Positions 9,422 to 17,939 of a stretch of DNA of 64,000 nt are shown one piece after another. The stretch is from Marivirga lumbricoides (lineage in GTDB: Bacteria > Bacteroidota > Bacteroidia > Cytophagales > Cyclobacteriaceae): the NCBI RefSeq assembly GCF_014636295.1, contig NZ_BMEC01000009.1, positions 1 to 64,000 on the forward strand, in the 5' to 3' direction. Numbering within the stretch: the stretch's first letter is position 1; each line of letters starts with the position of its first letter. The notes beneath the pieces were generated by a model, which worked only from the letters and a program-made list of their open reading frames with translations, searched no databases and had not been told where the DNA came from. The position numbers and the translations under genes were made by a program.

Positions 9422-10210
9422 TCACATAACTTTAAACCTGTCCGCGTCTAAATAGGCTGGAAATTTCTTACGAAAAGCTCTTAGCTCATCTTTTGACAGC
9501 ACCACCGTTTTTATTTCTTCCCTATCATTGGCAAAATATATTGCTTCACCCTTAGGATTATATACAGCAGAATGTCCATTATGAGGAACACCATTACCAT
9601 CATCTCCTATACGATTAACACCTATGCAATAACTGAGATTTTCTATAGCCCGTGCCTGAAGTAAAGTATCCCATGCATTTACGCGTACTGCAGGCCAGTT
9701 TGCTACAAACAATACAAGGTCAAAGGCCATTTCATCATCCTCAGAGTTATTTCTGCACCAAACAGGAAAGCGAAGATCATAACAAACCAATGGCTTTATT
9801 TTCCATCCCTTCCACTCTACAATCAATTGATTGGTTCCTGGTGAGTAGTGTGCATCCTCATCAGCCATTCTAAAAAGATGTCTTTTATCATAAGTAGAAT
9901 AATTACCGTCAGGCTGCATCCATATAAGGCGATTAAAATACTTCCCTCCATCATTTACTATGTAAGAACCTGTTACTACAGCATTCCTTTGCTCAGCCAT
10001 CTGTCGCATCCACTTAAAAGTATGCAAATTCATGGGTTCGGCTAATTTTTCAGCCTGCATGCTGAAGCCTGTATTGAACATTTCAGGTAAAACTATTATA
10101 TCCGTTTCATCATCAATCTGCCATATTTTCTCCTCCAGCATAGCTAAATTAGCTTGCTTATCCTGCCAGTGAAGTGGTGTTTGTATGGTGGTAATTCTTA
10201 AATCCTGCAT
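9422..10210 (-). CDS. Omega-amidase (nitrilase/carbon-nitrogen hydrolase family)
   Basis: A 262-residue nitrilase-superfamily enzyme with the catalytic triad visible: Glu43 in VLPEMFNTGF, Lys109 in YDKRHLF and Cys143 in LVCYDLRFP. The sequence and length match the YafV/Nit2 group, which hydrolyse 2-oxoglutaramate and 2-oxosuccinamate to 2-oxo acids and ammonia in the cytoplasm. Its 5' end overlaps the end of the methionine aminotransferase gene by 13 nt. That pairing fits the known glutamine transaminase-omega-amidase route, in which the amidase removes the oxoacid product and pulls methionine formation forward. The activity is inferred from family and context. Confidence 0.88.
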   Translation of the reverse strand: MQDLRITTIQTPLHWQDKQANLAMLEEKIWQIDDETDIIVLPEMFNTGFSMQAEKLAEPMNLHTFKWMRQMAEQRNAVVTGSYIVNDGGKYFNRLIWMQPDGNYSTYDKRHLFRMADEDAHYSPGTNQLIVEWKGWKIKPLVCYDLRFPVWCRNNSEDDEMAFDLVLFVANWPAVRVNAWDTLLQARAIENLSYCIGVNRIGDDGNGVPHNGHSAVYNPKGEAIYFANDREEIKTVVLSKDELRAFRKKFPAYLDADRFKVM

Positions 10211-11343
10211 AATATATCCGCTGCTTTTTGCAAGGTATCTTCGCCTTTAGCAAAGCAAAACCTTAATAAATGATCGTCTTTTTTATTAGAATAAAATGCT
10301 GAAACAGGAATTGAGGCTAATCCATATTCCCTGGTCAGTTTTTCTGCAAATTCCATATCTGGCAAATCAGACACCTCATCATAACTTAAAATTTGAAAGT
10401 AAGTACCATAAGATGGCACTACTTTAAATTTAGATGCACTCACCGCATTCGCAAAAAAATCCCGTTTCTTTTCATACATATCGTTTAAGGAAAGGTAGTT
10501 GTTTTCATTTTGCAGATATTCTGCAATGGCAAATTGCGTAGGCGTATTTACTGTAAAGCAATTATATTGATGAACCTTTCTGATTTCATGCATAATAGCT
10601 TCAGGAGCAACTACATATCCTATTTTCCAGCCTGTAGCATGAAAAGTTTTGCCAAATGAATATACCACCACACTTCTGGAAGCCAGAAACACATCTTTCA
10701 ATACACTCAAATGCTCCTTCCCATCAAAAATGATATGCTCATACACCTCATCACTTAGCAGCATTAGTTCAGGGTAATCCTCTAACAGCTGCTTAAGCTC
10801 TACTATATCTTCCGGCTTTAATATAGCCCCGGAAGGATTATGGGGATAATTGATCATTAGCATTTTAGTATTGCTGGTAATACTTTCCCTGATCAATTGC
10901 CAGTTGGGAGAAAAATCGGGTTGATTTAAAGGAATGGGAACAGGGGTAGCTCCTGCTAATTCAATAGCGGGTATATAACAGTCATAAGCCGGTTCCAGCA
11001 CTATTACCTCATCTCCTTTTCCTACTAGTGCCATAATACTCGAAAAAATAGCTTCGGCCGCTCCTACAGTTACTGTAATTTCACTGTCAGCATTTATCGC
11101 CACTCCACCAATATGTTGAATTTTACCGGCAATTGCTTCTCTAAGGATGGGCAATCCGGGCATAGGTGCATATTGATTATGCCCTATTTGCATGTTTCTG
11201 TAAACTAAATCAATTAATTCCTGGGAAACGGGAAATTCCGGGAAGCCCTGAGACAGATTGAGCGCATTGTTTTCAGTGGCCATCTGTGTCATTACTGAAA
11301 AAATGGAGCTGCCCATATTGGGTAATTTGGAGTGTACTGGCAT
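10198..11343 (-). CDS. Methionine aminotransferase (class I/II PLP enzyme, YbdL-like)
   Basis: A 381-residue fold-type I aminotransferase. The N-terminal NLSQGFPEFP and the PLP-lysine motif SFGKTFHATGWK (Lys232) are typical of the YbdL/kynurenine aminotransferase branch, as are NYPHNPSGA and SDEVYEHI. These enzymes transfer the amino group of glutamine to 4-methylthio-2-oxobutanoate, the last step of methionine salvage, and accept aromatic oxo acids. It is first in a two-gene operon with the overlapping omega-amidase gene. The start is the first ATG, just beyond the terminator of the histone-like gene. Confidence 0.88.
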   Translation of the reverse strand: MPVHSKLPNMGSSIFSVMTQMATENNALNLSQGFPEFPVSQELIDLVYRNMQIGHNQYAPMPGLPILREAIAGKIQHIGGVAINADSEITVTVGAAEAIFSSIMALVGKGDEVIVLEPAYDCYIPAIELAGATPVPIPLNQPDFSPNWQLIRESITSNTKMLMINYPHNPSGAILKPEDIVELKQLLEDYPELMLLSDEVYEHIIFDGKEHLSVLKDVFLASRSVVVYSFGKTFHATGWKIGYVVAPEAIMHEIRKVHQYNCFTVNTPTQFAIAEYLQNENNYLSLNDMYEKKRDFFANAVSASKFKVVPSYGTYFQILSYDEVSDLPDMEFAEKLTREYGLASIPVSAFYSNKKDDHLLRFCFAKGEDTLQKAADILCRI

Positions 11344-11373
11344 AGTTAAGGTTATTTTAAAATGGCTATAAAC

Positions 11374-11400
11374 AAAAAAAGGCTGACAAAATTGTCAGCC
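11374..11400 (-). terminator. Intrinsic terminator of the histone-H1-like gene
   Basis: Minus-strand GGCTGACAAT/TTTGTCAGCC is a perfect palindrome at 11381-11400, followed by seven Ts and TTGTTT. It lies 25 nt after the stop of the small histone-like gene. Confidence 0.9.
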
Positions 11401-11425
11401 TCTTCATTAAATACAGTGTAAGTGA

Positions 11426-11602
11426 TTAAGCTTTGTTCTTTTTGTCTTGAACTTCAATTCTAATCTCTTGTGCCAAGTTTTTCAACTCTTGCATTCCTTT
11501 TCTAACACGAGTACCCGCTGCTTGGTTATCCTTGTCGTAGAATTTTTCAAAATCACCTTCTAGTCCCATCACTAGATCTCTTACTTGTTCGAATCTTTTC
11601 AT
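11426..11602 (-). CDS. Histone H1-like small protein
   Basis: A 58-residue protein (MKRFEQVRDLVMGLEGDFEK... ...VQDKKNKA) read from the ATG at 11602. It matches the short lysine-rich, helical Hc1/histone-H1-like proteins found across Bacteroidota and Chlamydiae, which are thought to bind DNA as nucleoid proteins. Here the body is mixed charged helix and the basic patch is confined to the end. It has its own terminator and an AT-rich upstream region. The gene is short enough to be missed by length cut-offs. The family call rests on length, composition and remembered relatives. Confidence 0.8.
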   Translation of the reverse strand: MKRFEQVRDLVMGLEGDFEKFYDKDNQAAGTRVRKGMQELKNLAQEIRIEVQDKKNKA

Positions 11603-11703
11603 TCTTATTTTAGTTTACGGTTGACTAAATAATTATTTAATTTTGAGCAATATAGGCAAAAACATTAAAAAACAACAATTGGAGCAACATTTTTGCTCTT
11701 TTT

Positions 11704-12954
11704 TTACTCTTTAAATGCTTTTGCGAGCTCATTTTCTCTGTAATGACCACTTGAAAGCTTCTCTTTAATAGCTTCAAATGCTTCAATTGTTCTCTTCACA
11801 TCTTCTAAACTATGAGAGGCTGTAGGGATTAATCGGAGGATGATTGTACCCTTTGGTACTACCGGATAAATCACTACTGAACAGAAAATATTAAAGTTCT
11901 CTCTCAGGTCGTGCGCCAGTGAAGCCGCCTCCCCTACTGTACCATTTAAAACCACAGGAGTTACAGGAGATTGTGTACTACCAATACTAAAGCCTTTTTC
12001 CTGTAAGCCACCCTGCAATGCATTTACTACATCCCACAGTTTCTTTTTATGTTCAGGCTGGTCTCTTAGTAATTCCAATCGTTTAATAGCTCCCTCAACC
12101 ATCGCCATAGGCAATGACTTGGCAAAAATCTGTGAACGTAGATTATAACGAAGGAATTTAACAATTTCCTTATCGCCTGCTACAAAAGCCCCTATTAAAG
12201 CCATTGATTTGGCAAAAGTACTGAAATACAGATCTATTTCATTCATTACGCCTAATGCTTCACCTGTTCCGGCTCCGGTTTCACCCATAGTTCCAAACCC
12301 GTGTGCATCATCTACCAATAATCTGAAATTGTATTTCTTTTTAAGCTCAACCACTCTTTTCAAGTCACCTGTGGCGCCTGTCATACCAAATACTCCTTCA
12401 GTAATCACCAAAATACCACCGCCTGTTTCATCAGTTAATTTAGTGGCTCTTTGTAATTGCTTTTCAAGATTTTCAATATCATTATGAGGGTAAACAAATC
12501 GTTTTCCCATGTGCAACCTTACCCCGTCAACAATACAGGCATGAGATTCCGCATCATAAACAATCGCATCTTTACGGCCTACCACTGCATCAATTATAGA
12601 TAGTACACCCTGATAGCCAAAGTTTAAAAGCATTACTTCAGGCTTTTTAACAAAATCTGCCAACTGAGCCTCTAATAATTCATGCTGTGAAGTATTACCG
12701 GACATCATTCTGGCACCCATTGGATAGGCCAAACCCCATTTAGCTACTGCGTCAGAATCTGCTTTTCGCACTTCCGGGTGATTTGCCAAACCTAAATAGT
12801 TATTTAAACTCCAGGTAAGCACTTCTTTCCCTCTAAATTTCATGTGAGGAGAAATCTCGCCTTCCAGCTTTGGAAACATAAAATAACCTTCTTCTACGTT
12901 GGAATGCTTACCCAATGGGCCTCTATCCACTTTCAGTTTCTCAAATAAATCCAC
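11704..12954 (-). CDS. Alpha-oxoamine synthase (serine palmitoyltransferase / cysteate acyltransferase type)
   Basis: A 416-residue PLP enzyme of the alpha-oxoamine synthase family, which condenses an amino acid with an acyl-CoA. Visible motifs are SLNNYLGL (about 49-56), the histidine region DAESHACIVDG (134-144), DDAHGFG (215-221) and the PLP-lysine segment STFAKSMALIGAF (Lys249). In Bacteroidota this branch includes serine palmitoyltransferase (sphingolipids) and cysteate-C-fatty acyltransferase (capnine/sulfonolipids). The FAKSMALIGAF motif differs from the FSKSLASIGGF of typical serine palmitoyltransferases as I remember them. Glycine C-acetyltransferase is another, less likely, reading. 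It is transcribed divergently from accC, with a TACCTTTG -7 box at 12999-13006. Confidence 0.8.
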   Translation of the reverse strand: MDLFEKLKVDRGPLGKHSNVEEGYFMFPKLEGEISPHMKFRGKEVLTWSLNNYLGLANHPEVRKADSDAVAKWGLAYPMGARMMSGNTSQHELLEAQLADFVKKPEVMLLNFGYQGVLSIIDAVVGRKDAIVYDAESHACIVDGVRLHMGKRFVYPHNDIENLEKQLQRATKLTDETGGGILVITEGVFGMTGATGDLKRVVELKKKYNFRLLVDDAHGFGTMGETGAGTGEALGVMNEIDLYFSTFAKSMALIGAFVAGDKEIVKFLRYNLRSQIFAKSLPMAMVEGAIKRLELLRDQPEHKKKLWDVVNALQGGLQEKGFSIGSTQSPVTPVVLNGTVGEAASLAHDLRENFNIFCSVVIYPVVPKGTIILRLIPTASHSLEDVKRTIEAFEAIKEKLSSGHYRENELAKAFKE

Positions 12955-12998
12955 GATTGTTTCTTTTATTGATATGTATATTTACTTTTTTCGATCAG

Positions 12999-13006
12999 CA
13001 AAGGTA
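12999..13006 (-). promoter_or_regulatory. -7 element TACCTTTG upstream of the oxoamine synthase gene
   Basis: It fits the Bacteroidota TAnnTTTG consensus on the minus strand and lies 45 nt before the start codon. A T-rich run lies at the -33 distance but has no clean TTTG. Confidence 0.45.
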
Positions 13007-13124
13007 ACAAAAAACTATTCGTTTAAAAATAAGCAGTGGGCTTTAAACAATGTTTCTTTAGCAAAAAACACATAATTTATGTAGCATTGTAAATTGATTT
13101 TTTAAGCGATTTTAAGGGAAAAAT

Positions 13125-14618
13125 ATGGCGGATATCAAGAAAATTTTAGTAGCTAACAGAGGTGAGATCGCCTTGCGTGTGATGCGCTCGGCAAAAGAAG
13201 CTGGAATTAAAACTGTGGCCATCTTCAGTGAAGCGGACAGAAACTCATTGCATGTACGCTATGCAGATGAAGCTGTTTGTGTAGGGCCTGCGGCCTCTTC
13301 GGAAAGCTACTTAAGAATAGATAAAATATTAAAAGTATGTAAAGACTTAAAAGTGGACGCCATTCATCCCGGATATGGTTTTTTATCTGAAAATGCTGAT
13401 TTTGCCCGTCAGGTAGAAGAGGAAGGCATCATATTTATTGGCCCTTCTGCGGAAGCTATAGAAATAATGGGAGATAAACTGGCAGCTAAGGCTGCTGTTT
13501 TAAAAAGAAATGTTCCCTTAGTACCCGGCCTCGATAAAGCCATTACCGATATAGCATTAGCTAAAGAGAAAGCAGCAGAAATTGGCTACCCTATCCTGAT
13601 TAAGGCCAGTGCTGGTGGTGGTGGAAAGGGCATGCGGATTGTGGAAGACCCTAAAGAATTTGAAGAGCAAATGGACAGAGCAGTGAGTGAGGCTAAAAAT
13701 GCTTTTGGAGATGGCTCTGTATTTATTGAAAAATTTGTGACTTCTCCGCGACATATTGAAATTCAGGTGGTGGGCGACCAACAAGGAAATGTAATCCATC
13801 TGTTTGAAAGAGAGTGTTCTATTCAGAGAAGACACCAAAAAGTGATAGAAGAAGCTCCTTCCAGCGTTTTAACTCCTGAAAAACGTGAGAAAATGGGCCA
13901 GGCTGCAATAGATGTGGCTAAATCATGTAATTATTATGGTGCAGGAACAGTAGAATTTATTGTAGATGAAAATCTGGATTTTTATTTCCTGGAAATGAAT
14001 ACCCGCCTTCAGGTAGAACACCCTGTTACTGAACAAATTACCGGAGTAGATTTAGTAAAAGAACAAATAAGAATAGTAGAAGGAAAACCACTTTCCATTA
14101 AACAGGAAGATTTAAAAATTATAGGACATTCTGTAGAAGTAAGAGTTTATGCAGAAGATCCTAAAAACAATTTCCTGCCTGACATAGGAAAGCTTAAAGT
14201 ATATAAAAGACCACAAGGCACCGGCATCCGTGTAGACGATGGCTTTGAGCAGGGAATGGATATTCCTATTCATTATGACCCAATGATTGCTAAATTAGTA
14301 ACCTATGCCGATAATCGTGAAGAAGCAATAAAAAGGATGATCAGGGCGATTGACGAGTATGAAATTGTAGGCATTCAAACTACTCTTGGCTTCTGCAAAT
14401 ATGTTCTACAGCATGAGGCCTTTACCAGTGGTAATTTTGACACCAAGTTTATTGAAAAATACTATGCTCCAGAAGTGCTTGACAGCTCTCCTTCTAAAGA
14501 GGAAAAAGAAATTGCAGGAGCACTTGCTGTTAAATTATGGTCTGCAGGAAAATCAAAAGTGACAACTAGCGAATCCGGTCAAAGTAAGGTTTCACTTTGG
14601 AAAAAGAACCGCTTGTAA
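13125..14618 (+). CDS. accC: Biotin carboxylase (acetyl/propionyl-CoA carboxylase subunit)
   Basis: A 497-residue biotin carboxylase, which carboxylates the biotin of a BCCP with ATP and bicarbonate. The N-terminal domain (KILVANRGEIALRV), the ATP-grasp glycine-rich loop KASAGGGGKGM (about 160-170) and the FLEMNTRLQVEHPVTE signature are all present. The C-terminus runs about 45 residues past the usual ~450, with a Ser/Lys-rich tail seen in biotin carboxylases of acyl-CoA carboxylases in this phylum. No biotinyl domain or carboxyltransferase gene is adjacent. It heads a tight operon with DUF1015, Maf and CPBP genes, with a 3-nt gap to the next gene. Acetyl- versus propionyl-CoA use cannot be decided here. 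Confidence 0.92.
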   Translation: MADIKKILVANRGEIALRVMRSAKEAGIKTVAIFSEADRNSLHVRYADEAVCVGPAASSESYLRIDKILKVCKDLKVDAIHPGYGFLSENADFARQVEEEGIIFIGPSAEAIEIMGDKLAAKAAVLKRNVPLVPGLDKAITDIALAKEKAAEIGYPILIKASAGGGGKGMRIVEDPKEFEEQMDRAVSEAKNAFGDGSVFIEKFVTSPRHIEIQVVGDQQGNVIHLFERECSIQRRHQKVIEEAPSSVLTPEKREKMGQAAIDVAKSCNYYGAGTVEFIVDENLDFYFLEMNTRLQVEHPVTEQITGVDLVKEQIRIVEGKPLSIKQEDLKIIGHSVEVRVYAEDPKNNFLPDIGKLKVYKRPQGTGIRVDDGFEQGMDIPIHYDPMIAKLVTYADNREEAIKRMIRAIDEYEIVGIQTTLGFCKYVLQHEAFTSGNFDTKFIEKYYAPEVLDSSPSKEEKEIAGALAVKLWSAGKSKVTTSESGQSKVSLWKKNRL

Positions 14619-14621
14619 TCT

Positions 14622-15923
14622 ATGGCAGAAATTAAACCAATTAGAGCCTGGCGGTATAATAACGCATTACAATCACAAATAGAGCAACTGACAAGTCCGC
14701 TTTTTGATGTAGTATCAGAAAAACAGCGTGAGGCCCTCTACAAGCAGGAACTAAATAGTATTCATCTATCTGTTCCCAAAGGTCCGGATGCCTCAGACCA
14801 TGCAGCAGAAACACTGGAACGATGGAAGAAAGCAGGCATTGTAAAGCAGGATATGCTTCCCGGTATTTATGTTTACTATCAATATTTTAATCTTCCCGGC
14901 TCAGCTAAAGAATTAGTAAGGAAAGGCTTTGTTTGCTTTATAAAAGCCTACGATTGGGAAGAAAAAATGATTCTCAGGCATGAAAATACTACCCCTAAAT
15001 CAGTTAACGATAGAATAGAGATACTGGAAAAAACCCAACTGAATGTAAGTGCTACTCATGGCTTATATTCAGATCCTGACTTTGAGCTGGAGCAATACAT
15101 GGATGAAAGCATGCAAAGCCCGCTAAGTGAAATTGAGGATTATCAGGGTGTAAGAGAAGTGATCAGCGTAATACATGATGCCAGGGTAATTAAGAAATTT
15201 ATTGAAAAAATCGCACCTCAAAAGATCATTTTGGCGGATGGCCACCACAGGTATGAAGGCTCCATGCTTTACAGAAAGAAAATGATGGAACAAAATCCGA
15301 ATCATACTGGTAAGGAAGCCTATAATTATCATATGATGTACCTCACCAATGGTGATTCTGATGATTTACGGATACTACCCACTCATCGATTAATACATAA
15401 CATCCCCTCGTTTTCTGAAGAAGCCATTATGGAAGCCCTCCGGGAGGATTTCATTATAAAACCTATAGAAAACTCCTCGGAGATAAATGAGATTATTTTA
15501 GGTAAGCGATGGGCTTTTGGCCTGATTTTCAAAGAAAACACTTACAAAATAAGATTAAAACCTGATAAAATTGATACAATGAAATGGCCATTTCCGGATG
15601 TTGTGAAACATCTGGATCTTACTGTTTTACATTATTTCTTTATAGAGAAGATTTTGGGCGTAAAAGGAAAAGACCAACGAAGCTCAGAATACATCAGTTT
15701 CGAAAGAAATTTCCCCAACTGTCTCACTAAAGTAATGAGGGAAGAAGCACAATGTGCACTTATTACCAAAGAAATTAGCATGGAACAGGTGTATCAGGTT
15801 TGCAAAAGTGGTTATACAATGCCGCAAAAATCGACTTACTTTTACCCAAAAACAATTTGTGGTTTTTTATTTAGCTCTATTAAAGAAGATGAATTTAGCT
15901 TACCCCCTTATTTTAGGCTCTAA
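14622..15923 (+). CDS. DUF1015 family protein
   Basis: A 433-residue soluble protein of the DUF1015 family (PF06245 type), recognised from the N-terminal IKPIRAWRYN, the central ADGHHRYE motif and the C-terminal PKSTYFYPKT segment. The function is unknown; the ADGHHR motif suggests a ligand or metal site. The 3' end overlaps the true start of the Maf gene by 35 nt, and the 5' end is 3 nt from accC, so it belongs to the accC operon. No membrane segments are seen. Confidence 0.85.
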   Translation: MAEIKPIRAWRYNNALQSQIEQLTSPLFDVVSEKQREALYKQELNSIHLSVPKGPDASDHAAETLERWKKAGIVKQDMLPGIYVYYQYFNLPGSAKELVRKGFVCFIKAYDWEEKMILRHENTTPKSVNDRIEILEKTQLNVSATHGLYSDPDFELEQYMDESMQSPLSEIEDYQGVREVISVIHDARVIKKFIEKIAPQKIILADGHHRYEGSMLYRKKMMEQNPNHTGKEAYNYHMMYLTNGDSDDLRILPTHRLIHNIPSFSEEAIMEALREDFIIKPIENSSEINEIILGKRWAFGLIFKENTYKIRLKPDKIDTMKWPFPDVVKHLDLTVLHYFFIEKILGVKGKDQRSSEYISFERNFPNCLTKVMREEAQCALITKEISMEQVYQVCKSGYTMPQKSTYFYPKTICGFLFSSIKEDEFSLPPYFRL

Positions 15924-16464
15924 ATCTCCGCGGAGAAAAGAAATTCTTGAAAAAGCAGGATTTCAATTTACTGCCGAAGCGAAGGACACGGAAGAAACGT
16001 ATCCTTCTGATTTACCATTGAAGGAAGTTGCTGCTTTTTTAGCTGAAAAAAAAGCAAAGGCATTTTTAGCTGATAAAAAGTATGCTGATAAAATAATTCT
16101 AACTGCTGACACTACTGTTTTAATAGATAACCAATTATTGGAAAAACCTCAGGATGCTATTGAAGCGTTTGCCATGCTTAAAAAATTGAGCGGAAGAAAA
16201 CATCAGGTGGTTTCCGGATTTTGCCTGCTTCATAAGGGCGAAATCATTAAGTTTTCTGATGAAACCATTGTCCATTTTAGCACTATGGAAGATGAGATCA
16301 TTCATGAATATATCAAAAATCATCAGCCCTTTGATAAAGCCGGTGCTTATGGCATTCAGGAAGGAATAGGCTTAACACATATTGATAAGCTGGAAGGATC
16401 CTATTTCACGGTGATGGGCCTACCTATTCATTTAGTTTACAAAGCATTGAGAGCACTAAAATAA
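15889..16464 (+). CDS. Maf-family nucleotide pyrophosphatase
   Basis: A 191-residue Maf protein, a house-cleaning NTP pyrophosphatase that hydrolyses dTTP/UTP or modified nucleotides. The N-terminus LILGSKSPRRKEIL is the family signature SxSPRR, followed by the acidic motifs ETYPSD and TADTTV and the HKV/SG segment RKHQVVSGF. The ATG at 15889 is chosen because it gives the canonical N-terminus and normal length. A frame-open extension to 15754 would add 45 residues that lie inside the DUF1015 gene and look non-native. The stop overlaps the next ATG (TAATG), so the operon continues into the CPBP gene. Confidence 0.9.
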   Translation: MNLAYPLILGSKSPRRKEILEKAGFQFTAEAKDTEETYPSDLPLKEVAAFLAEKKAKAFLADKKYADKIILTADTTVLIDNQLLEKPQDAIEAFAMLKKLSGRKHQVVSGFCLLHKGEIIKFSDETIVHFSTMEDEIIHEYIKNHQPFDKAGAYGIQEGIGLTHIDKLEGSYFTVMGLPIHLVYKALRALK

Positions 16465-17405
16465 TGCGGGCTATCTGGAAATACTTTAAAGATTTTCACA
16501 AGGAGGTTAAACACCCTCCCGGTCTTTATATTTCTATTGCTTTATTTATTGCAATTATTACTACGCTTAATTATTCGCTACTGAATATTAGGTTTGAAAA
16601 ATGGATAGATAACCTGAAGCCTGATGCACTACCTTATCTTGCTCATTTCGTGCTGTTCAGTTTCATCTATTTTTTTATTGTATTTCTTTGCTACAGGTAT
16701 AAAACTATCCCCAATCTATTCAGAAACAGGGCTTTTATGTTAAAGAGTTTTTTCATGTTGCTAATACTTAGCATTGATGTAAGCTTTCATTTTCACAAAG
16801 TTCTGGTACAGGAATTTTTTAAATACCAAGACAGACTATTTCTTTATAAAGTAACGGCTCAGGTCACGAGTATAATCGTGGTTTTAATTCCGCTCCTCAT
16901 ATACTATAAAAAATATGAAGAGAGCAATGATAACTTCTACGGATTGAAAGCTTCAGCTAAGAAAATAGGCCAGTATGTCCCCCTTATTTTATTAATGATT
17001 CCTTTAATTGCAGCAGCCTCATTTGAAGAAAGCTTCAGGAATTTTTATCCTCGTTTTTTACCCTCAGCTCAGTTTATGGATTGGTCAGTGGAAGTAAGAG
17101 CAGTAGTTTTTGAAATTTTCTATGCCTGGGATTTCCTGACAACTGAATTTCTTTTCAGAGGGTTTATGGTATTGGCTTTTACTGCTTTTTTAGGTCCGAG
17201 AGCTATTTTACCAATGGTAGGCCTGTATGTTGCATTGCATTATGGCAAACCTTTAGGCGAAACCATCGGTTCATTTTTTGGCGGCTACATATTAGGCGTA
17301 CTGGCATACCAAAGCAGAAATATTTGGGGAGGCATTTTAGCTCATATGGGAGTAGCCTTATTAATGGAGTTGGCAGCCTGGCTTCAGAAAACACTTAACC
17401 CTTAA
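16464..17405 (+). CDS. CPBP family intramembrane metalloprotease
   Basis: A 313-residue membrane protein with about eight hydrophobic segments. The C-terminal half holds the CPBP (CAAX-protease/bacteriocin-processing) motifs: TEFLFRGFM for the usual EExxxR, ALHYGKPLGE for the FxxxH motif and GGILAHMGVALLMEL for the last motif. The first Glu of EE is replaced by Thr, so activity is plausible but not certain. It is the last gene of the accC-DUF1015-Maf operon and overlaps the Maf stop by 1 nt. The substrate is unknown. Confidence 0.8.
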   Translation: MRAIWKYFKDFHKEVKHPPGLYISIALFIAIITTLNYSLLNIRFEKWIDNLKPDALPYLAHFVLFSFIYFFIVFLCYRYKTIPNLFRNRAFMLKSFFMLLILSIDVSFHFHKVLVQEFFKYQDRLFLYKVTAQVTSIIVVLIPLLIYYKKYEESNDNFYGLKASAKKIGQYVPLILLMIPLIAAASFEESFRNFYPRFLPSAQFMDWSVEVRAVVFEIFYAWDFLTTEFLFRGFMVLAFTAFLGPRAILPMVGLYVALHYGKPLGETIGSFFGGYILGVLAYQSRNIWGGILAHMGVALLMELAAWLQKTLNP

Positions 17406-17939
17406 TCATACGCCTGACTTGCTTTGTTGATAAGTGTGTTAAAAGCACACTACAACAAGTGTAGGATTAAACCACACATTGAAGGATTGCACCACATCAC
17501 ACCCACATGGCGAGTAAGGGACACCTACACTTTCCTGTAAAGAATTAAATAAAACCAAAATTTTTGACAATCACTCACTTAAATTATTAATTCCCAGCAT
17601 TTTATCCACTAATCACCTCATCTTTTCTGCTTATCTCTCCATAAAATAGCCTTCTTTTTAAAAACTCGCTTTTTTAAGCTAAGTACTCTTTTTCAACTAT
17701 TCAAAAAAACATAAAAACAGAGTAAACAATTGACTATCAACTTAATAAAAAACATTAGTAATCAGATTTAAAGCCATTCCCTTCGCCTAATTTTAAAAAC
17801 AGGTCTTCAATTAATAATTAGCCCGTTTCTCTCTCAATTCAGCCCCTCCACCCCATGGCATCAAACTTGACTATTCTTCCATAATTATATGAGTTAATAT
17901 CTGATTTTCATTTTTACAAGCACTAGCTATATATACATT
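17406..17939. other. 534-nt intergenic region without a recognisable gene
   Basis: AT-rich. Near the left end is a small hairpin (AGTGTG/CACACT around 17435-17453), then two imperfect 20-nt tandem units with the shared core GGATT-N3-CCACA at about 17459-17500. I see no open frame with protein-like composition and no clear TAnnTTTG box before the glycosyltransferase. Confidence 0.4.

Noticed and set aside
15754-15888. 45-residue N-terminal extension of the Maf gene
   Set aside because: It lies wholly inside the DUF1015 gene and lacks family resemblance. The ATG at 15889 gives the canonical Maf start.
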